A stretch of 64,000 nucleotides of DNA from Pseudomonas promysalinigenes (lineage in GTDB: Bacteria > Pseudomonadota > Gammaproteobacteria > Pseudomonadales > Pseudomonadaceae): assembly GCF_014269025.2 (NCBI RefSeq), contig NZ_CP077094.1, positions 186,001-250,000 on the forward strand, read 5' to 3'. Both the position numbers and the translations under genes were made by a program. Below, one piece after another: positions 57,591-64,000 of this stretch. The number at the start of each line of letters is the position of its first letter. Positions within the stretch are counted from its first letter, which is position 1. The notes under the pieces were generated by a model. That model saw only the letters and a program-made list of their open reading frames with translations. It did no database searches and had not been told where the DNA came from.

Positions 57591-58399
57591 CGGTGCTCAA
57601 AGAACAGCCGCCACGCCTGCTGCGTGGCATCCCGTTGGCCGCCAAGGGCTTGCGCAAAGCCTTCGGCCAGCGCGAGGTTTTGAAAGGTATCGACCTGCAC
57701 ATACCCGCAGGGCAGTTCGTTGCCATCGTCGGGCGCAGTGGTTGCGGCAAGAGCACCTTGTTGCGGCTGCTGGCCGGGCTCGACCAACCGACTGACGGTG
57801 AGCTGCTGGCCGGAGCCGCCCCGCTGAGCCAGGCTCGTGAGGAAACTCGCCTAATGTTCCAGGACGCGCGGCTGTTGCCGTGGAAGAAGGTGATCGACAA
57901 CGTTGGCCTGGGTTTGCATGGCGGCTGGCGGCAGCGTGCGCTGGATGCGTTGGAGGCCGTCGGCCTGGCTGACCGCGCCGATGAATGGCCCGCTGCGTTG
58001 TCCGGTGGGCAAAAACAGCGTGTGGCTTTGGCCCGAGCCCTTATCCACCAGCCGCGCCTGCTGCTGCTGGATGAGCCGTTGGGCGCGCTGGATGCACTGA
58101 CGCGCATCGAGATGCAGCAATTGATCGAACGCCTGTGGCGCCAGCATGGCTTCACCGTGCTGTTGGTGACCCACGACGTCAACGAGGCCGTCGCCGTCGC
58201 CGACCGAGTGATTCTGATCGAAGAGGGTGAAGTCGGCCTGGACCTCACTGTCGATCTGGCCAGGCCCAGGGCGCGTGGTTCGCACCGCCTGGCTGCGCTT
58301 GAAAGCGAAGTGCTTGACCGTGTTCTGTCGGCCCCGGGCGGTGCGCCCGAGCCCGATCCTGTAGCCCCATTGCCCACGCAACTGCGTTGGGCACACTGA
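57587..58399 (+). CDS. ssuB: Sulfonate ABC transporter ATPase SsuB
   Basis: A 270-residue ATPase with Walker [10 protein letters not shown], the short Q-loop [13 protein letters not shown], signature [15 protein letters not shown], Walker [13 protein letters not shown] and switch His in [10 protein letters not shown]. The start ATG 57587 overlaps the ssuC stop; the longer frame upstream is a different reading of ssuC. The next gene is ssuF. Confidence 0.95.
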   Translation: MTVLKEQPPRLLRGIPLAAKGLRKAFGQREVLKGIDLHIPAGQFVAIVGRSGCGKSTLLRLLAGLDQPTDGELLAGAAPLSQAREETRLMFQDARLLPWKKVIDNVGLGLHGGWRQRALDALEAVGLADRADEWPAALSGGQKQRVALARALIHQPRLLLLDEPLGALDALTRIEMQQLIERLWRQHGFTVLLVTHDVNEAVAVADRVILIEEGEVGLDLTVDLARPRARGSHRLAALESEVLDRVLSAPGGAPEPDPVAPLPTQLRWAH

Positions 58400-58430
58400 A
58401 CCCAAGAAGCCAAAGAGAAGGAATCAAGCC

Positions 58431-58646
58431 ATGACCATCAAAGCCATCAACGTTCGCAACCAGTTCAAAGGCACCGTGAAAGAAATCCTCGAAGGCCCGG
58501 TACTGTCGGAAATCGACGTGCAGACTGCCTCGGGCATCGTCACTTCGGTCATCACCACCCGCTCGGTGAAGGAGCTGGAGCTGCAGGTGGGCAGCGAAGT
58601 GATCGCGTTCGTGAAGTCGACCGAAGTCTCCATCGCCAAGCTGTGA
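58431..58646 (+). CDS. ssuF: SsuF, TOBE-type molybdopterin-binding-like protein
   Basis: A 71-residue cytosolic protein made of a single Mop/TOBE domain (SAINVRNQFKGTV-like start, VTSVITTRSVKELEL in the middle), as in the small molbindins that hold molybdate. In P. putida it is needed for growth on sulfonates, and the reason is unknown. ATG 58431 follows GAGAAGGAATCAAGCC. It ends the ssu operon. Confidence 0.92.
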   Translation: MTIKAINVRNQFKGTVKEILEGPVLSEIDVQTASGIVTSVITTRSVKELELQVGSEVIAFVKSTEVSIAKL

Positions 58647-58657
58647 GGCGGGCATCC

Positions 58658-58676
58658 AGGGCCGCGACGCGGCCCT
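58658..58676. terminator. Bidirectional hairpin between ssuF and the TetR gene
   Basis: AGGGCCGC (58658-58665) and GCGGCCCT (58669-58676) form an 8-bp stem with a 3-nt loop between convergent genes. Confidence 0.65.
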
Positions 58677-58681
58677 AGTCT

Positions 58682-59314
58682 TCAGGGTGCACGTTTGGCC
58701 AGAAAAGGCGGCAGATAAAGCCCAAGATAGGCCTCGAACACCCGCTTGCCTTCCTCGGCCATGCGCGGGGTGATCGTCTCGTGCAACTGCACCGAGCGGG
58801 CATAAACCCGATCACTCAGTTCCATCGCCAAGGTGAACACATCCACATCTGCCGGAATCTTCGGCAAGTGGAAATGCCGGTCGAACAGGTTGTGCATCAG
58901 GCTGCCCAGCTCCATATCGTGCAGCCGGTCGGCCTGCACCACTTCACTTAGCCCGTGCTGAGCCAGAATCAACTGGCGCGCTGCGGCATCCTCCTTGTAG
59001 ATGTCGAGCATGCGCTGCTCGACCAGCCGTGACAGCTCGTGCCAGGTGGCGAATGCGCTGCTGTCGATCGGTGCGCTCAGCGCCTCGCGAAAAGCCCTGT
59101 GCACATCGGCGGTCAGCGCCTCCAGTAGGGCCGGCACGCTGGCGAAGAAGTGGTACACCGAAGACGGCGGAATCTGTGCGTGCTCTGCCACACTGTAGAT
59201 CGAAAGCCCGGTCACTCCGTGCTCGGCCAGCAGCGCGCGGGCGGCCGCCAGGATCGCGTCGATCCTCGCCTGGCTGCTGGCGCGGGGCTTGCGCGAAGTG
59301 GCGGGCCGATTCAT
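58682..59314 (-). CDS. TetR family transcriptional regulator
   Basis: A 210-residue repressor-like protein. The TetR helix-turn-helix lies at about 15-60 (IDAILAAARALLAEHGVTG, then IPPSSVYHFFASVPALLEAL). The C-terminal ligand domain is all helical with no known ligand. The start ATG shares bases with the gshA stop (TGATG), so it is translated with gshA from one mRNA. It is convergent with ssuF, and may regulate its own operon or another locus. Confidence 0.88.
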   Translation of the reverse strand: MNRPATSRKPRASSQARIDAILAAARALLAEHGVTGLSIYSVAEHAQIPPSSVYHFFASVPALLEALTADVHRAFREALSAPIDSSAFATWHELSRLVEQRMLDIYKEDAAARQLILAQHGLSEVVQADRLHDMELGSLMHNLFDRHFHLPKIPADVDVFTLAMELSDRVYARSVQLHETITPRMAEEGKRVFEAYLGLYLPPFLAKRAP

Positions 59315-60891
59315 CAGTTGCTGATCGCCAGGATGCTGGCCTGGTAAGCGCCGACGAACAGGTCGAAGTCGCCGACCTCCTCTTGCTCAAGCTCCGACTG
59401 CCGGGCCAGCGACTCACGCGCCAGCGTCTCGAACGCCTGCTGTTGCTCCACATGCAGTGGTTGCTCGCGCAACGTTTCGGCATGCAGGCGGCTCTGGCGC
59501 AGGGAGAACTGGACGAAGGTTTCGTCATGTTCGGTCATGCGGGCCAGCACCTGGGCGGATGGGGTCAGGGCTGCATCATCGACCTTGGCCTGTTGTTCAG
59601 CCAACGCTTTGGCATGTTCGTCACCGCCTTGCGCCTGGTCGAGCAGCGCGGCGAACTGGCCGATGCGTTCGATCAGTTCGCTGGCCCACTCACGCAGCCC
59701 GATGGGTTGGCCATCGCGCAGCAGTTCAAGGCCTGGGCGACGGCCTTCCTTGTTCACGGTCAGGAAGTTGCTGGAGCACTGGCCGCACTCGCTGTTGTCC
59801 AGTTGCGGGCTCTCTTCCAGCGCGCAGAACAGCAGGAATGCATCGAGGAAGCGTGCTTCTGTAAGGTCGATGCCCACCGGCAGGAACGGGTTGATATCCA
59901 GGCAGCGCACTTCGACGTACTGCACGCCGCGCGAGGTCAAAGCCTGGATCGGCCGCTCGCCGGTGTAGGTCACGCGCTTGGGGCGGATGTTCGAGTAGTA
60001 CTCGTTTTCGATCTGCAGGATGTTGGTGTTCAACTGCACCCACTCGCCATCCACATGGGTGCCGACCTCGACATAAGGCGGGTAGGGCGTGCCGACTGCC
60101 TTGCGCAGGCTATCGGTGTAGCTCTCGAGGTTGTTGTAGCACGGCGTAAGGCCCGCCTGGGCATTGCTCTGGTAGCCCAGGTCGCTCATGCGCAGGCTGG
60201 TGGCGTAGGGGAGATACAGGGTTTCGGCATCCAGCTCTTCAAGCTGGTGCGGGCGGCCACGCAAAAAGCCTTTGTCCAATGCCGGTGAGGCGCCGAACAG
60301 ATACATCAGCAGCCAGCTGTAGCGGCGGAAATTGCGAATCAGCGCAATGTACGCTGAGGACTGGTAATCACGGTCGCTCTGTTCACCACCTTCGGCATCG
60401 CGCAACAGTGGCCACAGCGCCTCAGGCAGCGAGAAGTTGTAGTGGATACCGGCGATGCACTGCATGGTGCGGCCATAGCGCAGGGCCAGGCCCTTGCGGT
60501 AGACGTGCTTGAGCTTGCCGATGTTCGACGTGCCGTACTCGGCAATCGGGATGTCCTCCTCGGCCGGCAGCGTGCAGGGCATCGACGGGCTCCACAGGAG
60601 TTCGTCGCCAAGCTTGCTGTAGACGAAGCGGTGGGTCTGTTCGAGGCTTTCGAGCACCTTGGCCGAGTCGGCCATCGCTGGGGTGATGAACTCCAGCAGC
60701 GACTCGGAATAATCGGTGGTGATCTGTTCGTTGGTCAGTGCCGAGCCCAAGGCCTCTGGGTGGGGCGTCTGGGCCAGGCGCCCTTCATGGGTCACGCGCA
60801 GGCATTCTCGCTCAATACCGTGCAGGCACTGCTTGAGCAGGGGAAGATTGGCGCCGAGCAGGCTCAGGCGGCGGTTGAGGAGGTCGCTCAA
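59314..60891 (-). CDS. gshA: Glutamate-cysteine ligase
   Basis: Joins glutamate and cysteine, the first and limiting step of glutathione synthesis. The 525-residue enzyme has the family motifs [36 protein letters not shown] and [12 protein letters not shown]. The start TTG 60891 ([13 protein letters not shown]) is chosen because AAGGA lies eight bases upstream; a GTG at 60906 would overlap that site and give five more residues. It is translationally coupled to the TetR gene, and draws on cysteine supplied by the sulfur genes nearby. Confidence 0.94.
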   Translation of the reverse strand: MSDLLNRRLSLLGANLPLLKQCLHGIERECLRVTHEGRLAQTPHPEALGSALTNEQITTDYSESLLEFITPAMADSAKVLESLEQTHRFVYSKLGDELLWSPSMPCTLPAEEDIPIAEYGTSNIGKLKHVYRKGLALRYGRTMQCIAGIHYNFSLPEALWPLLRDAEGGEQSDRDYQSSAYIALIRNFRRYSWLLMYLFGASPALDKGFLRGRPHQLEELDAETLYLPYATSLRMSDLGYQSNAQAGLTPCYNNLESYTDSLRKAVGTPYPPYVEVGTHVDGEWVQLNTNILQIENEYYSNIRPKRVTYTGERPIQALTSRGVQYVEVRCLDINPFLPVGIDLTEARFLDAFLLFCALEESPQLDNSECGQCSSNFLTVNKEGRRPGLELLRDGQPIGLREWASELIERIGQFAALLDQAQGGDEHAKALAEQQAKVDDAALTPSAQVLARMTEHDETFVQFSLRQSRLHAETLREQPLHVEQQQAFETLARESLARQSELEQEEVGDFDLFVGAYQASILAISN

Positions 60892-60995
60892 GATGTATTC
60901 CTTCACGCGTCAGTGGCCCCAATATGGGGGTAGCAAAGACGGTCTACAAGGGTAGGAGGAAAGGAACTGGCGTGGTCGCCTGGTTTACGCGGCTC

Positions 60996-61017
60996 CGGCA
61001 GTGCCAGCGCACTGCCG
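60996..61017. terminator. Hairpin downstream of the thioesterase gene
   Basis: CGGCAGTGC (60996-61004) and GCACTGCCG (61009-61017) pair perfectly with a 4-nt loop, 29 bases beyond the leftward thioesterase stop. No U-run follows in that direction. Confidence 0.45.
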
Positions 61018-61045
61018 AAAAATACCGCAGATACCACTTGGTGAG

Positions 61046-61429
61046 CTAGAGAACCGCAAAGGTTCCTTGCGCTTTTGCCACCAGTTTGTCGCCTTGAACT
61101 ACGTCGGCGTCGACCACCAGCGTACGGCGCCCGGCATGCAGCACGCGGGCCGTGCACAGCACCTCACCGTCACTGACGGCACGCAGGTAGTTGATCTTGC
61201 ACTCGATGGTCACGCTTTGCTGGTCGAAGCCATGGCTGGCCGAACACGCCAGGCCCATGGCGATGTCCACCAGGCTGAAGATCGCCCCGCCGTGCAGCTT
61301 CTGGCCGCGATTGCGCAGGTGCGGCTCAAGGGCCAGGCCTACTTCCGCCAGCCCGGCGTCCAGGCGTTGTACCCGGCAGCCGAGCAGCTGGCTGTAGGCG
61401 CTCTCGAGCAGTTCCTTGGGGATATCCAT
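61046..61429 (-). CDS. PaaI family hotdog thioesterase
   Basis: A 127-residue thioesterase-like protein. The hotdog-fold motif LHGGAIFSLVDIAMGLACSA (about 46-65) includes the HGG..D active-site pattern of the PaaI/4HBT-II family. It probably hydrolyses an acyl-CoA or aryl-CoA; the substrate is unknown. Its ATG shares one base with the tex stop (TGATG), so it is coupled to tex. Confidence 0.85.
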   Translation of the reverse strand: MDIPKELLESAYSQLLGCRVQRLDAGLAEVGLALEPHLRNRGQKLHGGAIFSLVDIAMGLACSASHGFDQQSVTIECKINYLRAVSDGEVLCTARVLHAGRRTLVVDADVVQGDKLVAKAQGTFAVL

Positions 61430-63753
61430 CACTTCTTCTTCAGCTGCTTGGCATTGGCGAACAAGGCGGCCATGGCGTTGTTGGCCGGGGCTGCTGCGGT
61501 GGTTTCACGCTGGCGCGGCGCCTGCTGCTGACGGTTACCAGCATTGCCACGGTTGCCGCCGCGGTTGCCTTCGACCTTCTCGCCCGGCGTGTCGCTCATG
61601 CGCATGGACAGGCCCACGCGCTTGCGCGGGATGTCCACTTCCATGACCTTGACCTTGACCACGTCGCCGGCCTTGACCGCCTCGCGTGGGTCTTTGACGA
61701 ATTTCTCCGACAGCGCCGAAATGTGAACCAGGCCGTCCTGGTGGACGCCGATGTCGACGAAGGCCCCGAAGTTTGTAACGTTGGTCACCACACCTTCGAG
61801 GATCATGCCGGGCTCCAGGTCCTTGAGGTCTTCCACGCCATCCTGGAAGGTGGCCGTCTTGAACTCAGGGCGCGGGTCGCGGCCGGGTTTGTCCAGCTCT
61901 TGCAAGATGTCAGTGACGGTGGGCAGGCCGAAGGTTTCATCGGTGAACTGCTTGGGGTCCAGGCGCTTGAGGAAGCTGCTGTCGCCAATCAGCGAGCGAA
62001 TGTCACGGTCGGTGCCTGCGGCGATGCGCTGCACCAGCGGGTAGGCCTCCGGGTGCACGGCAGAGGCGTCGAGCGGGTTGTCGCCGTTCATCACACGCAG
62101 GAAGCCGGCAGCCTGTTCGAAGGTTTTCTCACCCAGGCGGCTGACTTTTTTAAGCGCTGCACGGGTGGCAAATGGGCCATTGGCGTCGCGGTGAGCGACG
62201 ATGTTCTGGGCCAGGGTGGCGTTCAGGCCAGAGATGCGGGTCAGCAGCGCCACCGACGCGGTGTTGACGTCGACGCCCACGGCGTTCACGCAGTCCTCGA
62301 CCACCGCGTCCAGGCCGCGGGCCAGCTTGATTTGCGAAACGTCGTGCTGGTACTGGCCAACGCCGATGGATTTCGGGTCGATCTTCACCAACTCGGCCAG
62401 CGGGTCCTGCAGGCGGCGGGCGATCGACACAGCGCCACGGATCGACACGTCCAAGTCGGGGAACTCGCGGGCTGCCAGTTCCGATGCCGAGTACACCGAA
62501 GCACCGGCCTCGGAAACCATGATCTTGGTGATCTTCAGTGCTGGGTACTTCTTCACCAGCTCAGCCACCAGCTTGTCGCTCTCGCGGCTGGCGGTGCCGT
62601 TGCCGATGGCGATCAACTCTACCGAGTGCTTGGCGCACAAGGCGGCCATGATGGCGATGGTGCGGTCCCAGTCGTTTTTCGGCGCATGGGGGTAGACCGT
62701 GGTGTGGTCCAGCAGCTTGCCGGTGGCGTCGACCACGGCGATCTTGCAGCCGGTGCGCAGGCCCGGGTCGAAGCCCAGGGTGGCGCGTGGGCCTGCAGGT
62801 GCTGCCAGCAGCAGGTCGTGCAGGTTGTGGGCGAAGACGTTGATCGCCTCACTTTCGGCATTGTCGCGCAGTTCACCGAACAGGTCGGTTTCCAGGTGGG
62901 TATAGAGCTTGACCTTCCAGGTCCAGCGCACCACCTCGCCCAGCCATTTGTCGGCAGGGCGGCTGCGGTTTTCGATGCCGACATGGTTGCCGATCATCAG
63001 CTCGCACGGGTGCAGGGTGCCGGGCAGTTCTTCGCCAACCTTCAGCGAGGCACTCAGCACGCCTTCGTTGCGGCCGCGGAATATGGCCAGCGCCCGGTGC
63101 GAGGGCGCTGTACGCAGCAGCTCGTCGTGGGCGAAGTAGTCGCGGAACTTGGCACCTTCTTCTTCCTTGCCGGCCACCACGCGGGCGCTGAGCACCGCTT
63201 CCTGCTTGAGGAAGTTGCGCAGCTTGTCGAGCAGTGCGGCGTCTTCGGCGAAGCGCTCCATCAAGATGTACTTGGCGCCCTCCAGAGCCGCCTTGACGTC
63301 GGCCACGCCCTTGCCGGCATCGACGAAGCGCGCGGCTTCGCTTTCCGGGGCCAGGGTTGGGTCGTTGAACAGAGCATCGGCCAGCTCACCAAGACCGGCT
63401 TCCAAGGCGATCTGACCCTTGGTGCGGCGTTTTTGCTTGTATGGCAGGTAAAGGTCTTCGAGACGCGTCTTGGTGTCGGCGAGCTTGATCTCGCGGGCAA
63501 GTTCCGGGGTGAGCTTGCCCTGTTCCTCGATGCTGGACAGGATGCTGGCGCGGCGCTCGTCGAGTTCGCGCAGGTAGCGCAGGCGCTCTTCCAGGTGGCG
63601 CAACTGGGTGTCGTCCAGGCTACCGGTCACTTCCTTGCGGTAACGGGCGATGAAGGGCACGGTCGAGCCTTCGTCCAACAGGCCCACGGCCGCCTCGACC
63701 TGCTGGGGGCGTACGCCCAGTTCCTCGGCGATACGGCTGTTGATGCTGTCCAT
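61429..63753 (-). CDS. tex: Transcription accessory protein Tex
   Basis: A 774-residue nucleic-acid-binding protein. The N-terminal Tex_N domain starts [20 protein letters not shown]. The YqgF-like RNase H fold domain includes [16 protein letters not shown] (about 325-350), followed by helix-hairpin-helix motifs, and the S1 RNA-binding domain (about 650-720, [21 protein letters not shown]). The low-complexity Gly/Arg/Asn tail ([16 protein letters not shown]) is typical. The frame opens further upstream, but ATG 63753 (MDSINSR) is the family start. It is divergent from ompR. Confidence 0.96.
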   Translation of the reverse strand: MDSINSRIAEELGVRPQQVEAAVGLLDEGSTVPFIARYRKEVTGSLDDTQLRHLEERLRYLRELDERRASILSSIEEQGKLTPELAREIKLADTKTRLEDLYLPYKQKRRTKGQIALEAGLGELADALFNDPTLAPESEAARFVDAGKGVADVKAALEGAKYILMERFAEDAALLDKLRNFLKQEAVLSARVVAGKEEEGAKFRDYFAHDELLRTAPSHRALAIFRGRNEGVLSASLKVGEELPGTLHPCELMIGNHVGIENRSRPADKWLGEVVRWTWKVKLYTHLETDLFGELRDNAESEAINVFAHNLHDLLLAAPAGPRATLGFDPGLRTGCKIAVVDATGKLLDHTTVYPHAPKNDWDRTIAIMAALCAKHSVELIAIGNGTASRESDKLVAELVKKYPALKITKIMVSEAGASVYSASELAAREFPDLDVSIRGAVSIARRLQDPLAELVKIDPKSIGVGQYQHDVSQIKLARGLDAVVEDCVNAVGVDVNTASVALLTRISGLNATLAQNIVAHRDANGPFATRAALKKVSRLGEKTFEQAAGFLRVMNGDNPLDASAVHPEAYPLVQRIAAGTDRDIRSLIGDSSFLKRLDPKQFTDETFGLPTVTDILQELDKPGRDPRPEFKTATFQDGVEDLKDLEPGMILEGVVTNVTNFGAFVDIGVHQDGLVHISALSEKFVKDPREAVKAGDVVKVKVMEVDIPRKRVGLSMRMSDTPGEKVEGNRGGNRGNAGNRQQQAPRQRETTAAAPANNAMAALFANAKQLKKK

Positions 63754-63970
63754 GAAAACCACCTGACATTTGTGAAAACGTGGGTCGCCGGTGGGCCTTT
63801 GGCCCTGTGGCGCTGGATGAAAGCCGCGCATTATACCCATCGCAAACAGCTTGCGGTGATGGCGCCCGGCCAGCCGGAACTGGCGCCCGGGGAAAAATCT
63901 GCTAACAATGCTCACGCAACGTGCAGCAATGGCTACGCCATAATGCGCGGCGATATCAGAGGAGTTATTC

Positions 63971-64000
63971 ATGACCGGCACGCCAAATACCGCTGAAGGT
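63971..64000 (+). CDS. ompR: Response regulator OmpR, first codons (runs off the window)
   Basis: ATG 63971 follows AGAGGAGTTATTC, an excellent ribosome site. The ten visible residues ([10 protein letters not shown]) resemble the N-terminus of pseudomonad OmpR/AmgR, which lies divergently from tex. Too little is present for firm identification. Confidence 0.55.
   Translation, partial: MTGTPNTAEG

Noticed and set aside
61723..63996. A 757-codon frame opposite tex
   Set aside because: Antisense to the conserved tex gene with all domains; no start site and no recognisable motif.

Overview
The window is chromosomal DNA of a Pseudomonas, most likely of the P. putida group. The evidence is the high GC content, the gene order cyaA-argH-algR-hemCDXY-dsbB-rsd-algP, the gabDT block, the lsfA/ssu/tau sulfonate block and the tex/ompR boundary. 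Degenerate copies of the putida-type REP sequence (TTCGCGGGTAAACCCGCTCC) lie between genes. There is no rRNA, phage, insertion sequence or CRISPR array. One tRNA (Arg-CCG) is present.

Region 1 (1-18.6 kb) is mostly housekeeping. It holds the 5' part of class I adenylate cyclase, small conserved proteins, a glutathione transferase, argH, algR without an adjacent sensor kinase, the heme operon hemCDXY, dsbB, anti-sigma factor rsd/algQ, an FKBP isomerase, the histone-like algP with a 41-codon tandem duplication, an ABC-F ATPase, a LysE-type exporter, a CBS protein and three small envelope proteins. The tRNA-Arg follows at 18.8 kb.

Region 2 (19.0-26.4 kb) is the most unusual part. A HutC-type GntR regulator sits behind a perfect 16-bp palindrome. 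It is followed on the same strand by an AprA-like flavoprotein, a very short AprB-like two-cluster ferredoxin, an SsuABC-type transporter whose binding protein carries a C-terminal NosL-like domain without its metal ligands, a HEAT-repeat protein and a DUF971 protein. Most junctions are ATGA overlaps. This looks like one uptake-plus-redox system for an unknown small, probably sulfur-containing, compound; I know of no described function for it.

Region 3 (26.4-35.7 kb) has gabD-gabT for GABA catabolism, a receiver-HDOD protein lacking the phospho-acceptor Asp, a PAS-GGDEF cyclase, the membrane desaturase desA, and a PAS-GGDEF-EAL protein.

Region 4 (35.7-58.7 kb) is a sulfur-scavenging island. 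It contains two SfnB-type oxidoreductases, an LLM monooxygenase and metQNI in one operon; a cystine-type transporter (tcyJLN); an EpsC-type serine acetyltransferase; a BCCT transporter behind an 18-codon leader ORF and a BetI-like palindrome; tauABCD; an OprD/OprE porin; the 1-Cys peroxiredoxin lsfA; and ssuADCBF without ssuE at its usual place. Together these import and desulfonate organosulfur compounds and feed sulfite or sulfide into cysteine synthesis.

Region 5 (58.7-64 kb) has a TetR regulator coupled to gshA, a hotdog thioesterase coupled to tex, and the first codons of ompR. Start codons were chosen by Shine-Dalgarno position, overlap and family length. Family names rest on recognition of motifs by eye, not on searches.
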